In this document: positions 54,764 through 64,000 of the stretch, one piece after another
How the letters are laid out: the number at the start of each line of letters is the position of its first letter
Numbering within the stretch: the first letter of the stretch is position 1
Assembly: GCA_949751835.1 (NCBI GenBank)
Contig: CATKHK010000010.1
Coordinates: 310,001-374,000, forward strand
Length of the DNA: 64,000 bases
From: Blepharisma japonicum
Taxonomy: Eukaryota; Ciliophora; Heterotrichea; Heterotrichida; Blepharismidae
Reading direction: 5' to 3'
Notes under the pieces: generated by a model
The model's database searches: none
What the model was told of the DNA's origin: nothing
The model's input: the letters and a program-made list of their open reading frames with translations, nothing else
Position numbers and translations under genes: made by a program

Positions 54764-57700
54764 ATGAAATCGATTCACTCTCAACTCTTTATAACTCTCA
54801 TACTATTTGAAATATTTGCAGAAATCAACTCCTTAGAAATTATAACAATTTTGAGTAACACTGATAAAAAAAATGCAAATTCTGTCACTGGGTTCTGAAG
54901 TGAGCCCTTTTTAAATTCAGAGCTTACAAAGATGAAGCTATTTGTTGAGATTCATGAATGCACATTTTTAAGAATATTTCAGTGCCTTTCACTATATCCA
55001 GGTAGTTCAATCTTACTTGATTTATCGAGCAAACTTGATATTCAAATTTCGCTCTCTCAAATATGCAAAGATCATATGTTGATTCATTTAGTTTATCAAA
55101 ATTATATGAAGAATTTAGATAAGTGGACTTATTCGTTTGCACCATCTAAATTAAATCAATTAGAAGCTATGTTTTCTTTACTTAGCTATTTCAATTGAAC
55201 AGACGGAATGGTGTTTGGTCATGATATTGATTATGAGCTAAAAAATGATTTTTTTCATTTTTCACCAGCACTAAAGTTTACGGCAGTTGGATCAAATACA
55301 AACATTGATGAGCTTGTAGATAAAATAGCTTTTCGGCTGGGAGCAACTCTTTACTTAATTCTTACAGATCCTTCAGAATCAGCTAATTTGCAAATTTCCT
55401 TACAAAGATCTGGCCTTCTATCAAATGGCTCTGCCATAATTCTGGATCAGAAAAGTGGCTATAATTGCAAAATTGATGGAGCATTAATTATAACTGAATC
55501 TGGCCATGAATTAGATACTAGTCCAGAAGAGTACCTCCAAAGATCAATCTTTGAAGTTGTGTCATATTTATTAAAAAATGCTTCATCAGAAACTATTGAA
55601 GAGCTTCAACTTTTGCTTGATTTTTATTTCCCAAATCATAGCCATAAAAGTGAATTTTCTATAGTCAATATTCAGAATAGCAAAAAATTAATAATTGGAT
55701 CAATCACAAATAGCAATGTTATTATATTTGATAATATTGTTTTTCCAGGAAATGCAAGAGCTATTCCAAGGTCTTCAAAAAAAGTGCTACCGCTCAGTAT
55801 AAATGATGGTATCACAAATCCAGGCTTTGCACCCAATAGTATTCAAAAATTATTCTCAATGGCATCATGAGTTGCTATTGACAAAATCAATGAAGGAAAT
55901 AGCATTTTATCAAATTTCCAAATCAGCCTTTTCACTACAGATTGTGGAGTTACAATCTTCAACGAGTCATTTGCTACTAATTGCTATAAAAAAGATATTG
56001 CTAATTTAGGTCTTGCTCACTTCACAGCTTTTGGGTCTGCAGTGACAATTGGGACGCTGCATATTTTCCAAATTTTAAATATTACTTTACCATGCATTGG
56101 CAGCCTAAATTTGGACCCATCTTTAGGTTCTTCAGCAGCCTATCCGATGTATGCAAGAGTAACATCTTCAGCTTTCTATAGTCAACTTATTATATTAGTA
56201 AGTGTAATGGGGTGAAAAAAAGCTGCTATTGTTTATGAAAATAATGGATGGAGCATTCCTGCATATAGCATAATCACAGAAATGTCAGCACTCTTAGAAA
56301 TTGAGTTTATTAACCCAAAAAATTTGAGAGCTTTGCCTCCAGGTCTAAATTCTACTACAATCAAAGACCATGCCGACTTGTTTGAAGCGGTAATTGAATC
56401 TCAAGCAAGATTATTTATAATATTATGCCAAAATCCTACATCTGTTCATATATTAGAATATTTTTATGATTTAGGTATAAGAAAAGGAGATTTTACTATT
56501 ATCGCAGGAACTTCTGATGCTCTTACTTATTTTTTAAATAATGATACAGGGCTTTATAAAAGAGTTGAACTCGGGTACGCAGCTATACAAATTTTATATA
56601 AAATATGAGTAGGAGATATTGGAAAAGATACTAGAAAGAGGATTTTATCAAAGTATAATGTAGAACCAGCTGGAGCAAGCTGCTTTTATTATGACTCTGT
56701 TTACCTCGTGGCAAATGCTTTAGATTATATGATAAATAGAGGGCAGAATTATACAGATCCGAAAAGGCTAATGAAGGCTATAAGAAGCACCAAATTTATA
56801 GGATGCTCAGGAAGCATAAGCATCGATAATGAGAGCAATGATAGAGTTTTTGATGCCTTCTTAATTCAAGCCATTAAACGAGACCAAGATGAAAAACCAA
56901 TCTTATATGATTTTGGAGAATTAAAGCCATTCAGCACTCAATTGCTTTCTGTTATAGAGCCATATATATATTCAGACGGAACGACAAATAAACCAAGTGA
57001 CTTACGCAATGCTGATTATTTGTGTCCCTTTCCCAATAAAGAAATCAAAAGTTTCAACAAGGGAAGAGCAGCTCTCTTTGGAATCTGCTTTGCAATTTGT
57101 TTGATAACAACAGTAGTTACTTTTATTATATGAAAACAATGATGGAACATCAAAATTGATATTCTAAAGGAAAAGCATGAAATTTCCTTTCAAGATACAA
57201 TAGTAGGTTTTACAATTGCTGTTGAGTTTTTTCAATTCGCAGCTATGGGGCCAGATATTTCTCTCATTAACACTTTCTTGAATGATATAAGCAGCATTCT
57301 ATCTCTAAATTTAGGAAACATTTTTAAGCTCAGGAACGGATTATTTTGAATTTTGGTCGATACTGTCTATGGAGGTATTGCTTTGTGGGCTTTATTTTGC
57401 GTAGTGCTTTTGTTCAGGCTCGATGAAAAATGGCAATTTATATGAATTTTTAGACTATTAGGATCAGCAGAAGATTATTTAATGCCAGTATTAGGAAACC
57501 TTTGCTTCATTCCATTTATTTCAATCTGTCTTGATATATTTGTATGTGATCAGTCTATTGGGGATAGTTTCACAGAAAGTTTTCTTGCCTCTGATTGCAA
57601 CTGTTTCTGTTGGAAAGATAAGCATTTAGTTTATGCAATTTTAGCATTTATTTCATTGATCATATATGAGCCCTTGGCTGTGTTTTGTCGACCTCTTTGG

Positions 57701-58201
57701 CAGGAATTGCAGCCAACACTGCATGTAAAATCATCTCCATTATTTTTGATGGGAAAAACAATATTTCAAACGATCTTGATAGTGCTTAACAAAACAGTAA
57801 AGAGGGAATCAGTCCTTGGTCATGGGATTACATTTATTTCTATTTTAGCTATTTATATCTTATTTTCTTTTAGATTCAAACCTTATAACTATGACAGATT
57901 CAGCTTATGGCAAGGAGTAAGTTTAATTGGGGTTGCATGATTGGCATTATTGTCAACAATAAGCTTAGGAAATCAAAATGGCAATTTTTCAACTGTTTTG
58001 ATCTGGATTTTAATTTTTGGATGGGCTTTAATGATTTCATGTGGAATTTATGTGCAATACAAGAAGTACCCAAGCATGCTATACAGAGCAAAAACAAAAG
58101 ATACGAGCACGCTATTTAAATTTGCCTTTACATTTGGGAAGGTTTCAAAGAAAACTCTAGATCAATTCCAAATAAATCAAAAAGGAATAAGAAACATTTA
58201 G
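54764..58201 (+). CDS. Receptor-like protein: periplasmic-binding-like ectodomain plus multi-TM
   Basis: A 1145-residue membrane protein, ATG at 54764, TAG stop, no intron, over a dozen TGA=Trp codons. An N-terminal signal peptide (IHSQLFITLILFEIFAEI) leads to a roughly 770-residue ectodomain. Its second half resembles a type I periplasmic-binding fold as in ANF/GABA-B/metabotropic receptors (GSAAYPMYARVTSSAFYSQ, then KKAAIVYENNGW and YDSVYLVANALDYM). From about residue 771 there are roughly nine hydrophobic segments, ending in a short basic tail. It may be a class C GPCR-like or ciliate-specific chemoreceptor. The number of helices exceeds seven by eye, which does not fit a plain GPCR. Ligand unknown. 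Confidence 0.75.
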
Positions 58202-58534
58202 CTTTATAAATAGCGATTATATAATTTATTAATAGCAAATTAATTTAGAAAGAATAAAAAATAGCAGAACTGAAAAAAATAGAAATCTGCTGGTATATTA
58301 CTTTCTAGCGAATAAATTAGCAAATAAAATGAGAGCTCTATTTAATATTCTTTGTTTTGCGAGAGCATGCCAAGGGGCCATTTAATATTAAATTATACAG
58401 TTTAAAACTCAGTATTAAGATTCTAATAACATAAATTGATCGAAATATAAAAATGGTAAAAGATTAGAGAATTTATTTAAATCCCATGAAGTTTAAGAAT
58501 TTTCGAATAATTATAACTAAAATAATAAAAATTA
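58202..58534. other. Intergenic, AT-rich, nothing recognised
   Basis: About 330 nt, AT-rich, between the receptor-like and pentapeptide/WD40 genes on the same strand. Nothing supported. Confidence 0.55.
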
Positions 58535-61201
58535 ATGAATATTAAGAAAAATGACTATACGACCAACTCTTCATTTTTTCCAAGTCAAAGAGTTTTGATC
58601 AAAGAAAAATGTGAATACCTTATAAATCATATAAACTTGATCGATTTAGTGATTCAAGCTCTAGAAAAACTAAAAAAAACAATAGAATTTGCAAAGGAAC
58701 CCATTAAACGTAATCAAAATATAATAAGCTTATTTAGCCAAAATCAATCATGAGCGAGCAAAAAGTTAATCTTAAATTTTGAGAAGAATAAGCATTCACC
58801 AATCGAAAGCCAAGCTAAGTTAGACCTAGCTGTTGCCAATATTTTTAGGACAAAACTCTCCCTATGGGCTCAAGATTATAGCCAGTTAAAAATAAGTTTT
58901 ATAAACAAAATCAAGCTTTTCCAAAATGATGTTTTATGTTCAAATTTAAAGCAAATATTAGCAAATAAAGACAAAGAAATGCTATTCAAAATTGCCCTTC
59001 TATCACGAGAAGTAGATGACATTGAAATGGCTGCTTCAAATGCTATATCAATTCTAAATTTATCAGGCTATAACTTTCATAATAAAGATCTTCATGGAAT
59101 AAAAATTCCAGGTGCAAATTTATCACGATCTTATTTATACAATACAAAATTTGAGGGAAGCAATTTAACTGGAGTGGATTTTGATTTTTCATCTATAGAG
59201 CATAGCAACTTTAAAAACTGCGACCTTACAAATTGTAAGTTTGGATTAAAATTCATGATTAAATCTCTTCTTGAGCCTTGAATGTTTTCTCCTTGCAAAA
59301 ATTTCTTAATATGCAGATCTAGATATTGCGAGCAAAAGCGCTTAGAAATTTGGCACGTAGAAAAACAGCAAAGAATTATTAATTTAAATTTTAGTGGCTG
59401 CACGATATTTTCATCTTGTGATAATTACTTTGGCTATGCTACCTCTAAAGATAAGACAATAATACAAAATCTAAATACAAATGAAATAATTGAAATTTCA
59501 GATTCAAATGAGATCACATTTTCAAGAGATGAAAAATATATAGCATATAGTGCAAAAAATGATATTTGAATTTTTAACATAAAAGATAAAACAAGGGATC
59601 TCTTCTTAAAATCAACTGAATTCATTCAGAAAATTATTCTATGATCCCCATGTAGCAAATTTGCCCTATTATACAGAAGTGAGACTACTGAGTTATGAGA
59701 CTTAAGATCAAAATCGTATATAAAAAGGATAGAACACAATGATGGTTACATTTTTTCATGAAATAGCAGGTATTTAGCATCATATAGCAGCAGCCTCTAT
59801 CAAAAGAAATCAATTATATCAATAGATGTTCTGAAAAATGGCTTTTCTTACAACACAGAAATAAAAAATGATTATATTGAATCTTTAGAATTTTCTAAAA
59901 CTGTTGAGAAATTATTATTGATGTGCCTTTCAAACTCTTGCATGCTATGAAATGTAGAAACTTTTGAAGCTATATATAAAATCCCTTCATTTAATTATCA
60001 AATGAGATGCGAAATTCTATCATCTTCAAATCACATTATTTGCCATACGCATCGTGAAGCTATAATTTTAAACATTTTAAATCAAAAAAGCACTGGATGT
60101 TTTAGGCTTAGACATCATATAATATATAGTCAATATGCAGTGACTCAAAAAAACACAAAATTTTTTTTCCATGATATTTTAAAATATGCTGAGCTACTTA
60201 AGGAACATACCAATTTAAATATACTTTCAGCATGCTACTCAACATGTGGGAAATATATTGCAATAATATACGAATCAGGAAGAGTTATGATATGAGAAAC
60301 AACTGGCTATTCTCTTGTAAAAACATTATTGACTTCTTTCGATACTGCCAAGGAAATATTATTTTTTTCTGGCAATACTATTTGAATAAAGAGTCAGCAT
60401 GGACTCTCTATATGAGATTTTGAAGAAAGTAAAATGATAAAATACTGAGATGAGGATTTCAAGTTTTTTTCATTCTCTCCATGTGGAAGTTATTTTTCAT
60501 TGGGACATAATCAAGAGTTTCAAATAATAGAAACATGCAATTTTAAAACAAAGTCTAATTTAAATCCAATTTTGGATAAAAGTTTCATCATCAATTCTTT
60601 TTTCCTTGATAGAAATCGATTTGCTTACTCAAAAGATAATGGACAAATTGATATTGTTTCTTTAGACACTTTCAGAATATTGCAAACTCTAAATTTTGGC
60701 TACAATAATATTAAATCACTTGAATTTTCACTGGCCACAAATTTACTAGCAGCATCATTAAATAAAAATATAGCAGTATGAAGTTTCAAGGAAGAAAATG
60801 TCTTTCTAGAAAAATCTATTTATTTAAAGAGTTCTGACGTTTTAATCAAATTTTCTCCATGCGGACTTTATCTTTCAATTCTTAAAAATAAAAGCTGATC
60901 ATTTCTTGTCTATGATTCAAATTTGCAAAAATTGATTTTTAAATGCTCAAGGCAGAAAGAGAAAATGTCTTTGCTATTATGGCATCCATATTTAATGAAA
61001 GTCATTTCAATAGGAGAATCTGGAGCTAAAATATGAAATTTTGGAAAAATTACCTTAAAGAGCAAAAGCAAAAAAGGGAAGGATTTGAATTTATACCGAG
61101 AGTGGTGTGTATTGAAAAATGAACTCTTTATAAAAGACTGTGATTTTGAAGGAGCCTTTTTGAGTAAAGAAAATTTAAGCATAATAAAAAATTTTGGATA
61201 A
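58535..61201 (+). CDS. Pentapeptide-repeat / WD40 protein
   Basis: An 888-residue protein, ATG at 58535, TAA at 61199-61201, no intron, more than ten TGA=Trp codons, most at blade ends. Residues about 165-245 are pentapeptide repeats (NLSGYNFHNKDLHG, ANLSRSYLYNTKFEGSNLTG), forming a right-handed beta helix. From about 245 to 840 there are WD40-like blades with weak consensus (FSPCKNFL...LEIWHV, WSPCSKFALLY...LWDL, FSPCGLYLSIL). The C-terminus returns to a pentapeptide-like motif (CDFEGAFLSKENLSIIKNFG), seen at the end of pentapeptide-WD proteins. The N-terminal 150 residues are helical. It is probably a scaffold protein. Confidence 0.85.
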
Positions 61202-62526
61202 TTTATTCACTGTCTATTTAATTTATTGATAATAAAAATATTATTATTTCATTTCTCTATAAATAAAAATAAAAACTTAATTAAATTATAATTCTATATT
61301 TATAAAGGGCTTTTTGATTAGAAAATCTAATATTGATGATCTATCCAGGGTTTTAATCCTATATTTATATTGCTAGAAAATAAATAGCAATTTCCTGATT
61401 TTTCGTTTGATAAGCATCTGGTAAATTTTTATATCAAATTAATAGCCTAATAAAATGCCTGATAAAATATAATTTTAACCATATTAATTTAAATTTTTTT
61501 TTTTTATATTTTATTTAAAAAGTTACATAAATTTAAACTTTCTCTTTTTACACCTCAAAGAGTTTTTTATATATTAAAGTAAATTTAAAGCAATTAAAAA
61601 ATATATTCTTTTCTTAACAATTCTAAGAGCTGAAGAAATATATAAATATTAATTAAAGAATGATTATTACTTTATATCTGTGCAATTAACTTTATATTTT
61701 GCCAAATTCAACGTTTGATCAGCTCTTTTTATAAATTTCCTTTTTTTAATTAATGCAAAAATTTATTGAAGTTGATGCGTGATACTGATTTGATACTCAA
61801 TTAATCTTATTCAATATATTGAAGATTGTATTATTGGATAATTTCATTGAGCTATAATCTTATATAGTCTAATTTTCATAAAATCTATCTACCCGCTGAC
61901 TGACATGCCAGAAATTCATAAGTAATTTATGAAAATAGTTTAATAATCCAGATCTAATGAGCTCTTAAACACTCAGGATATTCTGATCCTTATTATTTCA
62001 ATGCTTTATGATTCTTCTTTAATCATCATTACGAATAAAGGCAGATTTATCAAAAGCGGTCACATGCAATAATAATATTTTGAGTGATTACTTGTCTCTT
62101 TTTCTTTGACAAAATTTCAAGATTTAAATATAATTGCATTATTATTTGTCTCCTAAACAACAAAAATTTCTTTTAGAATAAAAGATAATAGTAAACCACT
62201 ATTTTTATTCATTTTTATATACAAATCAGCATTAATAAGGAAAGCTCCCTCTTTAAAATTTGAACTCAAAATAGATATTCTTTGAGATTTTCATAATATA
62301 AAGACACTAGCTCAATACTAAAGCTGCCAAAACTTCCTCAGTTTACTTATTTTTCGGATTCTTATATTTGAAATTTTTAATAAATATATATTAGCGCATC
62401 TTTGCGAAATTAAATTACGACCATTTTTTATTCAAATTTAAAACTTATAAACTTGCTCGAAATAAATTCAAATAAGCTATTTGGAATTCTCTTAATGTTA
62501 AGCTAATTTAAGTTTTATATATTAAA
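61202..62526. other. Long AT-rich intergenic region
   Basis: About 1.3 kb, very AT-rich (long T and A runs near 61494-61520). Both strands were read; no gene or RNA could be supported. It includes the promoter of the Myb-like gene. Confidence 0.5.
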
Positions 62527-63189
62527 ATGGATAATAAAATGGAAGGTTGTAATGATGATCAAACAGCTCAATGCATCAGCCTTGAAGATAATGCTGCTAG
62601 AGAAGAATTAAGAAGCCCTAACGATTTTATTCAACAAAATAATAAGCAGAGAGTAGCAGCTTTAAATAAAAACTTAAACAGCAAACAAAGAGCCTCAGAG
62701 TTAGGAGAAGAATCCAAAGCAAGATGAAGCAGTGAGGAAAACTTTTTCCTAGTGAGGCTTTATAAAGTTTACGGAGCAAGATGAGGCACTATCGCTGGTT
62801 TTTTTAAAGACAGGAGCGATTTCTCAGTGAAAAATCATTTTTACTATTTAAAAAAAAGAATGTCAATAACCGAGCAAATTAAAATTAGTCAAGAACTTAA
62901 ACATAACAGAGAAAAGAGATTTCTTTTATTGCCAGACAAACAAACATTAAGGCATGATGAAAAAATGGATGAAGAGGCAATTGTAGACAGTTTTTTTGCT
63001 GATTATTTGGATTGTAAGATAAACCAAAAAATAAATGGAAAATATGACGAAATTAGCTCGAACGCCTATGAAAGTGACAAAAGTGGTAATTTACAGCAAG
63101 ATAGATTGTCAATGCTCAAAAGATTCAGTGAAATTATAGAGGACCAGCTAGCAATTAAGAAAGCAAAGGTGTCAGAGACTTTAAACTAA
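62527..63189 (+). CDS. Single-repeat Myb/SANT-like protein
   Basis: A 220-residue protein, ATG at 62527, TAA at 63187-63189. Residues about 66-115 match a Myb/SANT helix-turn-helix: W-S-S-E-E-N start, YGARWGTIAGFFKDRS in the middle, and VKNHFYYLKKR in the recognition helix. The first and second conserved Trp are encoded by TGA, so the domain is invisible under the standard code. Flanks are acidic and Gln/Asn-rich; the C-terminal region is helical. A single repeat fits DNA-binding or chromatin SANT proteins; targets unknown. Probably nuclear. Confidence 0.82.
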
Positions 63190-64000
63190 AATAATATTAG
63201 TTAAATTTAAGATAATCTTAGTTTGCTTGTAATTTGGAATAAAAGGATTTCAAATATTAATTAATTCCAATTATGATTTCCCTTTATGTTATTAAAAGTT
63301 CATAATATAAAATTTCATAAATTCACTTTTTTATTAATTGATGCATTTATTTTCTTATTAAATGGCAAAATAATTTAACAGCGAAATAATATTAATTGTG
63401 AGGATATATGTTTGATAATATATTCGATAATGAATAAATATAAATGCAACTTCAAGAAACTATAATTTAAATAGCAGGTTTTATAAGCTTAAGACTCTAT
63501 ATTATCTGATCTTATTTTGCTTTGAGAATTTTAAAATTTTAGAAAATCTTTTGTTATGCCAAGTAACCAATAATTTCCTTTTAGCAAACTAAATCTTTTG
63601 AAACTTCAAATTAGTTTAGCAGTTTTCAAAACTTATACAATGAGTAGAATTTATGTTAGCTTCAAATTTAATGATCTCAAAAATGCTTCATATTTATCTT
63701 AATATCTTTATTCTAATTAACAATAAAGAACTAAATGAAATTCTTCCTATATTTCATAAAAAGCTAATCAAACCTACTAAGAATATATAGGTTGCTGCCC
63801 ACTAGTTTTTTTCTGGTGATTAATGCTATGTTTCTGCTCCTCTGTTAAATTTATATGAAAAGGCTGAACTCAATTCTATCAAGAATGATATGTTTCTGGA
63901 TATTGTTTTAAAACTCAAAAATTGTTTTGGTTTATCTCTGTTTTATTCAATAACTCAGAGGCAAATATTTGAGGAAAGGACTTAACACATATAACAATAA
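63190..64000. other. Intergenic with coding-like fragments at the window end
   Basis: AT-rich spacer after the Myb-like gene. From about 63640 the sequence becomes less AT-rich and contains broken plus-strand coding-like pieces, listed separately. Confidence 0.5.
63640..63987 (+). pseudogene. Possible decayed gene at window end
   Basis: An ATG at 63640 opens a 20-residue frame, then protein-like pieces follow, such as NNKELNEILPIFHKKL and LLNLYEKAELNSIKNDMFLD, ending in a TAA at about 63985. Between them lie in-frame TAG and TAA codons that no 15/16-nt intron fully removes, although GTTGCTGCCCACTAG at about 63792 has the form of a 15-nt intron. It could be a pseudogene or a gene with an unrecognised structure. 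Confidence 0.25.

Noticed and set aside
1-64000. Germline (micronuclear) origin of the whole window
   Set aside because: A germline copy should carry many TA-bounded inserts in genes; only one was found among about 36 genes, so somatic DNA is more likely.

Overview
This window looks like somatic (macronuclear) DNA of a heterotrich ciliate, most probably Blepharisma. Three observations support this. Conserved proteins read through in-frame TGA codons where tryptophan is expected (P5 ATPase, Cdc20, FAM135, RMC1, COQ8/ADCK), while TAA and TAG are real stops. Fourteen spliceosomal introns of only 15 nt (one of 16 nt) restore conserved reading frames; all end in TAG and carry an A six bases from the 3' end. 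Genes are dense (about 36 in 64 kb), AT-rich, on both strands, and often separated by only tens of bases. Stentor shares the tiny introns but uses the standard code, so TGA=Trp points to Blepharisma. Under the standard code most genes here look falsely fragmented; coordinates below use TGA=Trp and splice the tiny introns.

Layout. 1-3.2 kb: three tandem minus-strand paralogues of an unknown family, the first cut by the window edge and the third with one frame break. 4.7-9.2 kb: VPS9 Rab5-GEF-like gene, a small Cys-rich CX9C protein, and a large kinase-like/zinc/SPRY protein. 9.3-17.8 kb: aspartate aminotransferase, an LRR/coiled-coil protein, a small ORF, OST48 of the oligosaccharyltransferase, and two Ser-rich proteins with CxxC motifs. 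18.1-23.4 kb: a PLAC8 pair, a pair of class I glutamine amidotransferase-like genes (the first interrupted by a 111-bp TTA-flanked insert that resembles an unexcised IES), and a basic unknown protein. 24-30.7 kb: an 84-bp tandem-repeat protein, Integrator subunit INTS8, and a TPR/IQ protein.

31.5-37.7 kb: P5B ATPase (ATP13A type), a COQ8/ADCK kinase, and a Cdc20/Cdh1-like APC/C activator. 38.7-46.1 kb: B-box/TPR protein, a HAD-ITPK fusion, FAM135 lipase-like protein, and thymidylate kinase. 46.1-52.8 kb: coiled-coil protein, cytidylyltransferase-like protein, RMC1 (Mon1-Ccz1 regulator), and a CDPK-like pseudokinase. 53.6-63.2 kb: a Pro-rich membrane protein, a periplasmic-binding-protein-like multi-TM receptor, a pentapeptide/WD40 protein, and a single-repeat Myb protein.

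The genes do not form one pathway, as expected for a eukaryotic chromosome. Shared themes are endosome identity (VPS9, RMC1, P5B ATPase), secretory glycosylation (OST48), calcium signalling (CDPK-like, IQ) and inositol phosphates (ITPK). The observations most worth following are the IES-like insert, the pseudo-CDPK, the HAD-ITPK fusion, the tandem unknown family, and the uniform intron structure.
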